Shown: positions 1-7,053 of the stretch, piece after piece | Layout of the letters: each line of letters starts with the position of its first letter | Numbering within the stretch: the first letter of the stretch is position 1 | NCBI GenBank assembly: GCA_937902125.1 | Contig: CALDIB010000100.1 | Coordinates: forward strand, 1-26,778 | DNA length: 26,778 nt | From: an uncultured Treponema sp. | GTDB lineage: Bacteria > Spirochaetota > Spirochaetia > Treponematales > Treponemataceae | Reading direction: 5' to 3' | The notes under the pieces: generated by a model | Database searches by the model: none | What the model was told of the DNA's origin: nothing | What the model saw: the letters and a program-made list of their open reading frames with translations, nothing else | Position numbers and translations under genes: made by a program

Positions 1-76
1 ATTGTTTCCATGAGGGGATTTTACCATATTTACCCACAATTTTCAGCGAAAGGCCGAAATTCTTTTTAAGAATGAA

Positions 77-283
77 TTGCTTAGCGCATGGACATGGCTT
101 ATTTATATCCTTGTTGCCCTTGCGTCATCGTCTCTTTGTAAGGAGTGGATGATTTTTCCTATATTTTTCAGCTTAATGTATATGGGCGCAGTGATTTGTT
201 TCAATATAAATATGAATAAATGTATGGACGAGATTGAGTATATTATAAATAAAATCATAATCCAAGGGGTGGATAAAAATTGA
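77..283 (+). CDS. Small hydrophobic membrane protein, function unknown
   Basis: I do not recognise this 68-residue protein. It has a hydrophobic stretch at about residues 5-20 and a second at about 26-44, then a polar tail, so it is probably a two-pass membrane protein. The start is uncertain. TTG at 77 is the first usual start codon, but the frame is open from position 14 and no clear ribosome binding site precedes 77. The gene may therefore be the 3' part of something longer, or a remnant. Its TGA stop overlaps the TTG start of the next gene (TTGA), which points to translational coupling. Base composition is clearly more AT-rich than the metabolic genes that follow, suggesting accessory DNA. 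Confidence 0.45.
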   Translation: MLSAWTWLIYILVALASSSLCKEWMIFPIFFSLMYMGAVICFNINMNKCMDEIEYIINKIIIQGVDKN

Positions 284-801
284 AATCTGATTTGAAAGTG
301 ATTGTATTTTTTTTAATATTCGCTTTTTTTGTTGGAAGATTCTTTTTGATTCCCTCGGCAAGATGTATTGTAAGTTTTGTGAAATTTCTAGGTGTAAAAC
401 GGCAAATAAAAAAACTTGGGAGAAAGGTTTTGGAAATTGACGCTGGAAAAAGAATGGGAAAATTCTTTTATATATATTCATCGACAGTTATTTGTTTAAT
501 CACGGTTTACTCGATATTGGTGAAAAGGTCGCTCGGTTTACTCCTTAACCTGTTTTTTATGACGGCATTATTGGATTCGATTTTGGCTGAAAACTATTCA
601 AAGTATAATGGTTTTTATGAAAATGGGATGATATTCGGCTCCTTTATCGAATGGAACGATATTTTCTCTTGGAAAAAAGTTGGAGATGATAAAATTTCCT
701 TTTTGGGAAAAGATGGAATTCGTTTTGATGTGGAAACAAAATCAATTCAAAACGAAGCGATAGATTTTCTGATTTCAAAAGCAATTTCAGAGGAGAAGTA
801 A
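280..801 (+). CDS. Membrane protein with C-terminal PH-like (DUF5673-like) domain
   Basis: This protein of 173 residues has a hydrophobic N-terminal segment (about residues 6-24), a basic stretch, and one or two further membrane segments at about 66-100. A soluble C-terminal part reads roughly YENGMIFGSFIEWNDIFSW, which resembles the beta-strand pattern 'nGiyenGi...fi.WedI' of bacterial PH-like/DUF5673 domains. That family call is from memory of the pattern and is tentative. The start is TTG at 280, supported by AAGGGGTGG about ten bases upstream and by the TTGA overlap with the preceding gene. The two genes probably form one unit. They are AT-rich compared with the rest of the window. No function can be assigned. 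Confidence 0.6.
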   Translation: MKSDLKVIVFFLIFAFFVGRFFLIPSARCIVSFVKFLGVKRQIKKLGRKVLEIDAGKRMGKFFYIYSSTVICLITVYSILVKRSLGLLLNLFFMTALLDSILAENYSKYNGFYENGMIFGSFIEWNDIFSWKKVGDDKISFLGKDGIRFDVETKSIQNEAIDFLISKAISEEK

Positions 802-815
802 TTTTTTTTACGCGC

Positions 816-869
816 AAAAAAAGGCCGCCCGCTTTTGGTCTTGCGACCTTTTAGCGCAGCGGCTTTTTA
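816..869. terminator. Nested hairpin with flanking A and T runs
   Basis: An outer stem GCCGC (824-828)/GCGGC (859-863) is flanked by an A run (816-822) and a T run (864-868). An inner stem GGTC/GACC has a TTGC loop (837-848). The arrangement can terminate transcription on either strand: the unit ending at 801 from the left and icd from the right. Confidence 0.55.
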
Positions 870-889
870 GTCAGCGACCAGTTCGCAAG

Positions 890-934
890 CTAGTTGAGGC
901 GGCTGGCAATTTCGTCAATGAACTGCTTCGTTCG
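890..934 (-). pseudogene. Displaced, diverged copy of the icd 3' end
   Basis: On the minus strand this stretch reads RTKQFIDEIASRLN followed by TAG. The intact icd, whose stop lies 82 bases to the right, ends WQFIDRIAERLN followed by TAG. Ten of the last twelve residues agree (QFID-IA-RLN), yet seven of the matching codons differ only at synonymous positions (TTC/TTT, ATT/ATA, GAC/GAT, GCC/GCG, CGC/CGG, CTC/TTG, AAC/AAT). That is the pattern of two homologous genes that diverged under selection, not of a fresh tandem duplication. It is therefore probably the leftover end of another icd allele after recombination or integration at the icd 3' end. Confidence 0.6.
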
Positions 935-950
935 CTGCGCTCACTGCCGA

Positions 951-968
951 GTTGCTTGCGCAACTCGC
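951..968. repeat. Short inverted repeat next to icd stop
   Basis: GAGTTG and CAACTC flank a six-base loop (GAGTTGCTTGCGCAACTC), four bases from the icd stop codon. It may act as part of the icd terminator or as a REP-like element. Similar GAGTT/AACTC hairpins occur near 20223-20248 and in the repeats at the right edge. Confidence 0.4.
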
Positions 969-971
969 AAA

Positions 972-2171
972 CTAATTCAACCGTTCCGCAATCCTATCTA
1001 TAAACTGCCAACTGTCAACGATTTCTTTGGCGGCGGGGGAGGCTAGGCGGGCAAGGTCGCCGGTCATGACGCCGTCCTCGATTGCGCCAAGGGTGGCTTT
1101 CTCAAGTTTTTTTGCAAAGGCGGCAAGTTCCGGAGTGTTGTCCTTTTCGGCTCTTTTTGCGAGCGCTCCGGTCCAGGCGAAAATCAAGGCCACTGGATTT
1201 GTGGAAGTCTTTTCGCCCTTTTGCCAGCGGTAGTAGTGCTTTTGAACCGTTCCGTGGCTGGCCTCGTATTCAAATTCTCCTGTGGGGCTTACCAAAACGC
1301 TTGTCATCATGGCAAGGCTTCCGCAGGCCGAGGCAATCATGTCGCTCATCACGTCGCCGTCGTAGTTTTTGCAAGCCCACAAGATTCCGCCCTCGCACTT
1401 CATTATGCGGGCCACCGCGTCGTCAATCAGCGTGTAAAAGTATTCGATTCCGGCCGCGTCAAACTTGGCCTTGAATTCATCGTCGTAGACTCTCTGGAAA
1501 ATTTCCTTGAAGTTTCCGTCGTAGGTTTTGCTGATCGTGTCCTTTGTGGCGAACCACACGCTGATTTTTTGGTCAAGCGCGTACATAAAGCAGCAGCGCG
1601 CGAAGTTTTCTATTGAGGAGTCAAGGTTGTGGATTCCCTGGATGATTCCGGGCCCGGGCATTTCCTTGATTAGCTTTCGGATTTCCTTTCCGTCGGAACC
1701 TGTGAAGACCAATTCCGCCTTGCCAGCGCAGGGGGTCTTTATCTCGCAGTTTTTGTAAACGTCGCCGTAAGCGTGGCGGCCAAGGATTATCGGCTTTTTC
1801 CAGCTTTTGACGTTGCAGTGGACGTTCTTGACAAAAATCGGGGCGCGGAAAACCGTTCCGTCCAACTCGCCGCGGATGATGCCGTTGGGGGAAGGGGTAA
1901 GCTGCTTTAAGTTGTATTCTTTTACGCGCGCGGCGTTGCTTGTGATTGTGGCGCACTTTACGCCCACTCCCAGGCGCTTGATGGCGGCGGCGGCTTCGTA
2001 AGTGATTTTGTCGTCGGAATCGTCCCGGGCTTTTAGGCCCAAGTCGTAGTATTCAGTCTTTAAGTCAACAAAGGGAAGAAGAAGCTTGTCTTTAATGACA
2101 GCCCAAAGAACGCGGGTCATTTCGTCGCCGTCAAGTTCGGCGATGGGATTTTTCATTTGAATTTTGCTCAT
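972..2171 (-). CDS. icd: NADP-dependent isocitrate dehydrogenase, eukaryote-like homodimeric type
   Basis: The enzyme oxidatively decarboxylates isocitrate to 2-oxoglutarate in the cytoplasm and makes NADPH. The 399-residue chain begins MSKIQMKNPIAELDGDEMTR, typical of the eukaryote-like subfamily rather than the E. coli type. It keeps the substrate-region motif TPSPNGIIRGELDGTVFR, the metal-binding acidic IDDAVA and YDGDVMSD stretches, and the coenzyme region EASHGTVQKHYYRW. I chose ATG at 2171 because it matches the family N-terminus; the frame stays open to 2273 but that would cross into the divergent gene. There is no Shine-Dalgarno sequence. A TTGAAA-17-TATACT promoter ends ten bases before the ATG, so the mRNA should be leaderless or nearly so. 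A diverged copy of its last codons lies downstream at 890-934. Confidence 0.95.
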   Translation of the reverse strand: MSKIQMKNPIAELDGDEMTRVLWAVIKDKLLLPFVDLKTEYYDLGLKARDDSDDKITYEAAAAIKRLGVGVKCATITSNAARVKEYNLKQLTPSPNGIIRGELDGTVFRAPIFVKNVHCNVKSWKKPIILGRHAYGDVYKNCEIKTPCAGKAELVFTGSDGKEIRKLIKEMPGPGIIQGIHNLDSSIENFARCCFMYALDQKISVWFATKDTISKTYDGNFKEIFQRVYDDEFKAKFDAAGIEYFYTLIDDAVARIMKCEGGILWACKNYDGDVMSDMIASACGSLAMMTSVLVSPTGEFEYEASHGTVQKHYYRWQKGEKTSTNPVALIFAWTGALAKRAEKDNTPELAAFAKKLEKATLGAIEDGVMTGDLARLASPAAKEIVDSWQFIDRIAERLN

Positions 2172-2181
2172 AGTGGAAGAG

Positions 2182-2210
2182 AGTATACTGAAATTCCGCC
2201 GCCCTTTCAA
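2182..2210 (-). promoter_or_regulatory. Sigma70-type promoter of icd
   Basis: On the minus strand the -35 box is TTGAAA (2210-2205), the spacer is 17, and the -10 box is TATACT (2187-2182). Ten bases separate the -10 box from the ATG, which predicts a 5' leader of only about 2-5 bases. Confidence 0.7.
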
Positions 2211-2235
2211 TAGCGCTCCGCAAAGGAAAAAAAAC

Positions 2236-2264
2236 TTGCGTTTGGCCTGAATGGGGAGTATAAT
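2236..2264 (+). promoter_or_regulatory. Sigma70-type promoter of uridine phosphorylase gene
   Basis: The -35 box is TTGCGT (2236-2241), the spacer is 17 and the -10 box is a perfect TATAAT (2259-2264). The ATG at 2272 begins eight bases after the last T, which is the expected transcription start, so a leaderless mRNA is predicted. Confidence 0.75.
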
Positions 2265-2271
2265 GCTAGGC

Positions 2272-3048
2272 ATGGTAGATTACACAGAAGGATCAGGAAA
2301 ACAGTATCATACAGGAGTTGGGCCTGGGGACGTGGGCGAATATGTCATCATGCCAGGCGATCCCAAGCGCTGCGGAAAAATCGCGGAACACTTTGAAAAC
2401 GCGCGTCTTGTGGCCGACGTCCGCGAGTTCACCACTTACACTGGAACGCTTGACGGCGTGAAGGTCAGCGTCACTTCCACCGGAATCGGCGGCCCTAGCG
2501 CCGCCATAGCCATTGACGAGTTGGCCAAAGTCGGCGCCAAGACTTTTGTTCGCGTTGGAACTTGCGGCGGAATGCAGGAAGACGTTTTGGGCGGCGACAT
2601 AGTGATTGCCACCGGCGCCGTCCGCATGGAAGGAACAAGCCGCGAATTCGCGCCGATTGAGTATCCCGCCGTTCCGGATTTTGGCGTGACCACCGCTCTT
2701 GTGGACGCGGCTCGCTCCCTGGGAATCCGCCACCATGTTGGCGTTGTCCAGTGCAAGGACTCTTTCTTTGGCCAGCACGAGCCTGAAATTATGCCTGTAA
2801 ATTACGAGCTTGAAAACAAGTGGCAGGCTTGGCTTAAGATGGGCTGCCTTGCTTCCGAAATGGAAAGCGCCGCGCTCTTTGTGGCCGGCCAATTCCTAAA
2901 GGTCAGGTGCGGCTCCTGCTTTTTGGTGGTGGCCAACCAAGAGCGGGCTAAAAAGGGCTTGGAAAACAAACAGGCGCATGACACGGAACTTGCGATTAAG
3001 ACTGCGGTGGAAGCCCTGCGCCTTTTGATAAAGCGGGACAAAAATTAG
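2272..3048 (+). CDS. udp: Uridine phosphorylase-type nucleoside phosphorylase
   Basis: The protein is a 258-residue cytoplasmic PNP/UDP-family enzyme that should cleave uridine with phosphate to uracil and ribose 1-phosphate (pyrimidine salvage). Visible family features are the phosphate-loop region VIMPGDPKRC, the STGIGGPSAAIAIDEL stretch, the RVGTCGGMQ motif and EMESAALF near the C-terminus, the last being the ribose-binding Met-Glu of the family. I start at ATG 2272 rather than 2251 or 2263 because a perfect -10 box covers 2259-2264, so the earlier codons would not be transcribed. No Shine-Dalgarno sequence is present. Exact nucleoside preference cannot be read from the sequence. A nucleoside kinase at 24827-26485 would fit the same salvage route but is far away. 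Confidence 0.88.
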   Translation: MVDYTEGSGKQYHTGVGPGDVGEYVIMPGDPKRCGKIAEHFENARLVADVREFTTYTGTLDGVKVSVTSTGIGGPSAAIAIDELAKVGAKTFVRVGTCGGMQEDVLGGDIVIATGAVRMEGTSREFAPIEYPAVPDFGVTTALVDAARSLGIRHHVGVVQCKDSFFGQHEPEIMPVNYELENKWQAWLKMGCLASEMESAALFVAGQFLKVRCGSCFLVVANQERAKKGLENKQAHDTELAIKTAVEALRLLIKRDKN

Positions 3049-3088
3049 TCGCTTGACTCTGCTGCTTCCGGCGGCGGAAGTCCGAATC

Positions 3089-3117
3089 TTGACAACAAGC
3101 GGTTTGGGCAATAGAAT
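3089..3117 (+). promoter_or_regulatory. Sigma70-type promoter of the DUF6922/AbiEii pair
   Basis: A consensus TTGACA (3089-3094), a spacer of 17 and TAGAAT (3112-3117) stand before a leader of about 27 bases. That leader carries the strong binding site AAAGGAG at 3138-3144. Confidence 0.75.
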
Positions 3118-3150
3118 TGAAGCGTAAGACAAGCCTTAAAGGAGTGAGAA

Positions 3151-3477
3151 ATGTTTTTTTATGATTGGGAAACTCATGCAAAAGAAAATGTCTCAAAAGC
3201 TCTTTTATGGGAATATAATACCAATTCCGAAAAGTGGGATTGGAGCAAAATGTCGAAAACTGTAGTTGCGAGAGTCATAGAGCGAGGACGGGAATGCGAC
3301 TATTACGCCATCTTTCAAATGTATGGAGGATTCGAAGGCGTAAAAAACATTGTAAAGGAAATTCCTAGCCTAAGCGACAAAGACATGAATTGGTGCTGCG
3401 CTTTGTTTAATCTTAAAAAGGAGGAAATGCTGTGCTACAGAAGAGCGTTGTCGAGGAAAAAACTTTTAGCCTTATGA
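3151..3477 (+). CDS. DUF6922-like protein, putative antitoxin partner
   Basis: This protein of 108 residues carries the pattern LLWEYNTNSEKWDWSKM, then VIERG, then a helical YGGFEGVKNIVKEIPSLSDK region and NLKKEEMLCY. This resembles the small DUF6922 proteins commonly encoded just before AbiEii-type nucleotidyltransferases. Family membership is recognised from the pattern. The antitoxin role is inferred from position and is not shown. The start ATG has AAAGGAG seven bases upstream. The gene overlaps the following toxin-like gene by 46 bases in another frame, so translation is probably coupled. Codon use is more AT-rich than in the neighbouring udp and dapL, which fits an acquired cassette. 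Confidence 0.72.
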   Translation: MFFYDWETHAKENVSKALLWEYNTNSEKWDWSKMSKTVVARVIERGRECDYYAIFQMYGGFEGVKNIVKEIPSLSDKDMNWCCALFNLKKEEMLCYRRALSRKKLLAL

Positions 3478-4148
3478 AAAGTCTTATGGCTGAAGAAGTA
3501 TTGTCTGATTTTTTTCTTGTGGGCGGAACCGCGCTTGCTCTAAAACTTGGCCACCGAAAAAGCATAGACATTGACCTGTTTACAAGAAGCGATATAGCGG
3601 TCGATGAATTGCAAAAATACTTGACGCAGAAATACGGCTTTAAGGAAGAATTTCGAGAGAAAAACACATTAAAAGGCGAAATCGATGGCGTTAAGGTGGA
3701 TTTAATAAAATACGACTATCCGTTTGTGAATGACCTTGAGAAAACAAGCGACGGAATAAGAATGGCGAGCGTTGAAGACGTAATCGCGATGAAGCTTTCC
3801 GCGATAACGGATTCGGGAACAAGAGTAAAGGATTTTGCGGACATTGCGTGGCTTTCAACGCGATATTCTTTGAATCAAATGCTGAAATTTTACCAAGAAA
3901 AATTCAAAGGGGCGAACGCGCTTTCTGTCGCCAAAGCTCTTGTTTATTTTAACGATATTGACTTTGAGAACGAGCCAGTTGAATTGGTTGGCGCGAATTT
4001 TGACTGGAAAAAAGTGAACAAAAGGCTTCTGGAAATGGTCCAAAATCCCGATAAAGTTTTTGCCGATGTTCCAATCGAGATAAAAGAAAACTTAATAAAC
4101 GCAAAGATAAGAAAGCCGAAGCGCCATGACAGCGGCTGGAGCCGTTAG
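3432..4148 (+). CDS. AbiEii/AbiGii-type nucleotidyltransferase, putative toxin
   Basis: The 238-residue protein has the family signature near the N-terminus: VGGTALALKLGHRKSIDIDL at about residues 30-49. It contains the GG...T motif and the metal-binding pair Asp46 and Asp48, with a third acidic residue at Asp90 in VKVDL. The later helix KDFADIAWL (133-141) matches the conserved K-D-x-x-D-I block of AbiEii proteins. Members of this family are nucleotidyltransferase toxins of type IV-like systems and phage-abortive systems. The start is GTG at 3432 with AAGGAGGA seven to twelve bases upstream. The C-terminal end is basic. It is paired with the DUF6922-like gene. Whether the pair is active cannot be told from sequence, but the catalytic motifs are intact. 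Confidence 0.85.
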   Translation: MLQKSVVEEKTFSLMKSLMAEEVLSDFFLVGGTALALKLGHRKSIDIDLFTRSDIAVDELQKYLTQKYGFKEEFREKNTLKGEIDGVKVDLIKYDYPFVNDLEKTSDGIRMASVEDVIAMKLSAITDSGTRVKDFADIAWLSTRYSLNQMLKFYQEKFKGANALSVAKALVYFNDIDFENEPVELVGANFDWKKVNKRLLEMVQNPDKVFADVPIEIKENLINAKIRKPKRHDSGWSR

Positions 4149-4160
4149 GCTACTCCAGCG
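4128..4160. terminator. Inverted repeat between convergent genes
   Basis: CTGGAG (4135-4140) and CTCCAG (4153-4158) form a six-base stem around the stop codons of the AbiEii-like gene and the opposing remnant. There is no T run, so termination is only possible, not certain. Confidence 0.3.
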
Positions 4161-4411
4161 TCTTTCTCACTTCTTCCATAACCTTGTCGGTCAAATCTTC
4201 CGGCGCTTTCTCAATGAGCGAACGAACCTCTGTGTAAATGATTGGAAAGCTGAAAAGGCGGCCGGCGTTCACAACGCCCTTTACGTCGCCTTTGAGCTTT
4301 ATTCCCTTCGCGGAGTCCGCCGTGACAAGGCAGCCGCTGAAAGACTTGCTTCTTTTCTGGCCGTCATGAACGACCGTGCAATATTCCCGTATATATTGCG
4401 CCGTCCTTCAT
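4150..4411 (-). pseudogene. Frameshifted remnant of a small unrecognised gene
   Basis: On the minus strand ATG at 4411 opens a frame reading MKDGAIYTGILHGRS that ends at TGA (4366-4364). The next frame is open through the rest of the region, including VTADSAKGIKLKGDVKGVV and LIEKAPEDLTDKVMEEVRK, and ends at TAG (4152-4150). The length of 262 bases is one more than a multiple of three. Removing a single base near 4366-4368 would join the frames as ...HGR-HDGQKRSKSF... into about 86 residues. The codon pattern on both sides of the shift looks like real coding DNA. The family is unknown to me. A sequencing or assembly error is the main alternative to a true pseudogene. Confidence 0.5.
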
Positions 4412-4489
4412 GGCGTGTTTGGCGAAAAAATACCAAACTGCCGACAATACGAAAATATCACAAATGGATTACATTGTTCTGGCTTCCGC

Positions 4490-4518
4490 TTGCGCCTTGA
4501 GCCCATTTTCGCTACACT
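4490..4518 (+). promoter_or_regulatory. Sigma70-type promoter of dapL
   Basis: TTGCGC (4490-4495), spacer 17, TACACT (4513-4518). Only nine bases lie between the -10 box and the ATG at 4528, and none resemble a Shine-Dalgarno sequence, so the mRNA should be leaderless or carry one to three bases. Confidence 0.65.
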
Positions 4519-4527
4519 TAATCTATT

Positions 4528-5751
4528 ATGATTAAACGAAACGCTGGCTTTGCCAATTTGACCGCCGGCTATCTCTTTCCCGAGGTGGCCCGCAGACGTA
4601 AGGAATACCAGGCCCAAAATCCGGCCGCAAAAATTATCAGCTTGGGAATCGGAAACACCACCGAGCCTTTGACTCCCCACATAGCCCAAGCCATGAGCGA
4701 CTGCGCTCTTGCCTTGGGAACCGCCGCCGGCTATTCAGGCTATGGAGACGAGCAGGGCAACTCCGACTTGCGAAAAAAAATCGCCCAAGTCTTTTACCCC
4801 GGAATGGCCGACGAAAGCGAAGTTTTCATTTCTGACGGCGCCAAGTGCGACATCGCCCGCATTCAAACCCTTTTTGGCCGCGACACTCCCATCGCGGTTC
4901 AAGACCCCAGCTATCCGGTTTATGTTGACGGCTCTGTTATAATCGGGGCGGCCGGCGGCAATAAGGGGTCCGGCTACGAGGGCGTGACATACCTTCCTTG
5001 CAAGCCTGAAAACAACTTTTTTCCAGACTTGAGCTGTGTCAAGCCCGACAGCCTCATTTACTTTTGCTCACCCAACAATCCCACCGGCGCCGTTTCCACA
5101 AAAGAGGAATTGCAAAAGCTGGTGGACTTCGCGCTCAAAAACGGCTGCATAATCATTTTTGACGCGGCCTATAGGGAATTCATCCGCGACCCCTCTTTGC
5201 CTAAAACCATTTACGAAATTGAAGGCGCCAGAAAGTGCGCCATAGAAATCAACTCCTTTTCAAAGCCGGCGGGCTTTACCGGAGTCCGCTGCGGCTGGAG
5301 CGTTGTCCCCAACGAATTGCTTTACCAAGACGGCTCTTCCGTCAACAAGGATTGGAACCGCGTAATGACGACTTTGTTCAACGGCGCGTCCAACGTGGCG
5401 CAGGCCGGAGCCTTGGCCGCGGTAAGCAAAGAAGGCCTTGTGGAAATGAAGTCTGTCATCGACTACTACTTGGAAAACGCCATGGTGGTCAAGAAGGCCG
5501 TGGAAGGCGACAACTTCAAGGCCGCGGGAGCCAAGGTGTTCTGGACTGGAAATTCCCCCTACTTGTGGGTTCAATTTCCCGGCAAAAAGAGTTGGGACAT
5601 TTTTGACAGAATTTTAAAGGAATGCCAAGTTGTTACCACTCCCGGAGCGGGCTTTGGACCTGCCGGCGAATCCTTTATACGCATATCGGCCTTTGGCCAC
5701 CGCGCCGACATTGAGGAAGCCTCCCGCCGCCTTGCCTCTTGGAAAATCTAG
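4528..5751 (+). CDS. dapL: LL-diaminopimelate aminotransferase
   Basis: The PLP enzyme converts tetrahydrodipicolinate directly to LL-diaminopimelate for lysine and peptidoglycan synthesis. The length of 407 residues is normal for DapL. Diagnostic stretches are NAGFANLTAGYLFPEVARRR at the N-terminus, GIGNTTEPL (40-48), FISDGAKCDIAR (100-111), YFCSPNNPTG (178-187), FDAAYREFI (211-219) and SFSKPAGFTGVRCGW, in which Lys246 is the PLP lysine. The ATG start is fixed by the family N-terminus and by the promoter nine bases upstream. The gene stands alone and ends 12 bases from the convergent barrel-protein gene with no clear terminator between them. Presence of DapL implies the short aminotransferase route to diaminopimelate. 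Confidence 0.95.
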   Translation: MIKRNAGFANLTAGYLFPEVARRRKEYQAQNPAAKIISLGIGNTTEPLTPHIAQAMSDCALALGTAAGYSGYGDEQGNSDLRKKIAQVFYPGMADESEVFISDGAKCDIARIQTLFGRDTPIAVQDPSYPVYVDGSVIIGAAGGNKGSGYEGVTYLPCKPENNFFPDLSCVKPDSLIYFCSPNNPTGAVSTKEELQKLVDFALKNGCIIIFDAAYREFIRDPSLPKTIYEIEGARKCAIEINSFSKPAGFTGVRCGWSVVPNELLYQDGSSVNKDWNRVMTTLFNGASNVAQAGALAAVSKEGLVEMKSVIDYYLENAMVVKKAVEGDNFKAAGAKVFWTGNSPYLWVQFPGKKSWDIFDRILKECQVVTTPGAGFGPAGESFIRISAFGHRADIEEASRRLASWKI

Positions 5752-5763
5752 CGGCCTTGGGAG

Positions 5764-6978
5764 TTAGAAAGTTTTTTTGGCTCCCACGCCAATTTTAAAT
5801 TTCAAGGCTCTGTCGCCGGCGATGTCTTTTACTCCCACTTGCGCCATTGTTTCCATGCTTGCGGTGGCGCTAAGGGGGAAGATGGCGTAAGGCGTCAAAT
5901 AGGCGCTGTATGCGGCGGAGCCTATGTTTTTGCCTTCCAAAAAATCAGTCAGCTTTATTTGGCTGAGGGAGGCGAAGGCGTGAATTCCCAGCGTTATGTC
6001 CCCGCGCTTTCCCTCAATGTCGTCCTTGTAGAACGTCACTCCCGCGCCTATGGGGTCGTTTAAGTAAACAAATTCTTCAACGCTTTTTTTGTCCAAAGAA
6101 TACGCGGTCAGGCTGAATTTAAATGTATTGAAATTGATTCTAGGCTCTATGAGCAGTTTCACTTCGTCTCCGTCAAGAACGCCGGCTCCTTTTCCCTTTA
6201 CTGTTATGTCTTCCACTCCGGCTTGGAAAAAAAGACTGTGGGAATATTTGCTTCCCAGCAAAAAGTCCACTCCGCCATGCAGGCTTATTGTGTCAATCAC
6301 CAAAACCACGTCGTTGTTGTTGTAGCGGTCTTGGATAGGAGCGCCCACTCCAATTGAAAAGTCAAGAGTGGCGTAGTTGCTGGAAAGCGCGAAGCGGGCG
6401 TCAAGGTTCATGGCCCAGTTGCCTTCCTTGTTTTTGTTGAAGAAAAAATAGGCTCCCGTGGCGATTGGAGCCTTGTCAAAATTGACGATGTATGAAATGC
6501 CGGTTCCCTTTGTCGAGCGGACAGGGGAGCCGCAAAGGCTTGTGTATGACTTTGTCAATTGCGAGGCGATTCCCTCAATTCCAAAATGCCTCATCAAAAA
6601 GGCGTCGCTTCCAATCGGCTCGTAGGCGCCTAAAAAAAGTGAAAAGTAATTCGTCGCGGTGAACGCCCGCCTTTGCAACACAAATGAAAGCTCGTTTATT
6701 CTGATTTTTGCTTGGTTGTCCGAAAATATGTCGCTTTCGGATACATCGCTTGCAAAAGCCGCGATTTCTCCCCGCAAAATGGCCCATTCCGCAAGGTTTG
6801 CTTGGGCGGCCGCAAAACCCGCCAAGGGAATCGTTCCCCAAGTTTTTTCTTTGTTCAATGGAACCGTAAGGTCGCCCGTGGCGCATCCGCCAATCGCTCC
6901 TCTAAATGAGGGGGCTGCGGCAAGCGAAAAGGCCGCCGACAAAAGGGCCGCGAAAAATATGGTTTTGCAAGCTTTCAT
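5764..6978 (-). CDS. Predicted outer-membrane beta-barrel protein
   Basis: This exported protein of 404 residues begins MKACKTIFFAALLSAAFSLA and has a likely signal-peptidase site near residue 21. The rest alternates short amphipathic strands with aromatic residues, and the chain ends KIGVGAKKTF with a terminal phenylalanine, as in many barrel proteins inserted by BamA. I recognise no named family. It resembles treponemal surface proteins of unknown function. I prefer ATG at 6978 over the in-frame ATG at 6984 because GGGA is then at a workable six bases. The phosphatase gene ends 75 bases upstream on the same strand, so read-through from it is possible. Its stop lies 12 bases from the dapL stop. 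Confidence 0.7.
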   Translation of the reverse strand: MKACKTIFFAALLSAAFSLAAAPSFRGAIGGCATGDLTVPLNKEKTWGTIPLAGFAAAQANLAEWAILRGEIAAFASDVSESDIFSDNQAKIRINELSFVLQRRAFTATNYFSLFLGAYEPIGSDAFLMRHFGIEGIASQLTKSYTSLCGSPVRSTKGTGISYIVNFDKAPIATGAYFFFNKNKEGNWAMNLDARFALSSNYATLDFSIGVGAPIQDRYNNNDVVLVIDTISLHGGVDFLLGSKYSHSLFFQAGVEDITVKGKGAGVLDGDEVKLLIEPRINFNTFKFSLTAYSLDKKSVEEFVYLNDPIGAGVTFYKDDIEGKRGDITLGIHAFASLSQIKLTDFLEGKNIGSAAYSAYLTPYAIFPLSATASMETMAQVGVKDIAGDRALKFKIGVGAKKTF

Positions 6979-7053
6979 AAGCATTCCCGCCGTTTTTTTT
7001 AAAGTTCTTCCCTTTGATTATCGGCGTAAAACGCAAAAAAGATTAGTTTTAGG

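Noticed and set aside
816..890. A diverged third copy of the right-edge repeat next to icd
   Set aside because: Only GCGGCTTTTTA, GTC and a GACCAGT stretch are shared; similar hairpin design explains this and the alignment is too short to claim a copy.
2172..2273. N-terminal extension of isocitrate dehydrogenase by 34 codons
   Set aside because: It runs across both divergent promoters and overlaps the udp start; the family N-terminus begins at 2171.
4126..4500. Open frame of 124 codons on the plus strand after the AbiEii-like gene
   Set aside because: It has arginine-rich, low-complexity content. The minus strand of the same stretch shows coding-like codon choice across a single frameshift, so this is a shadow.
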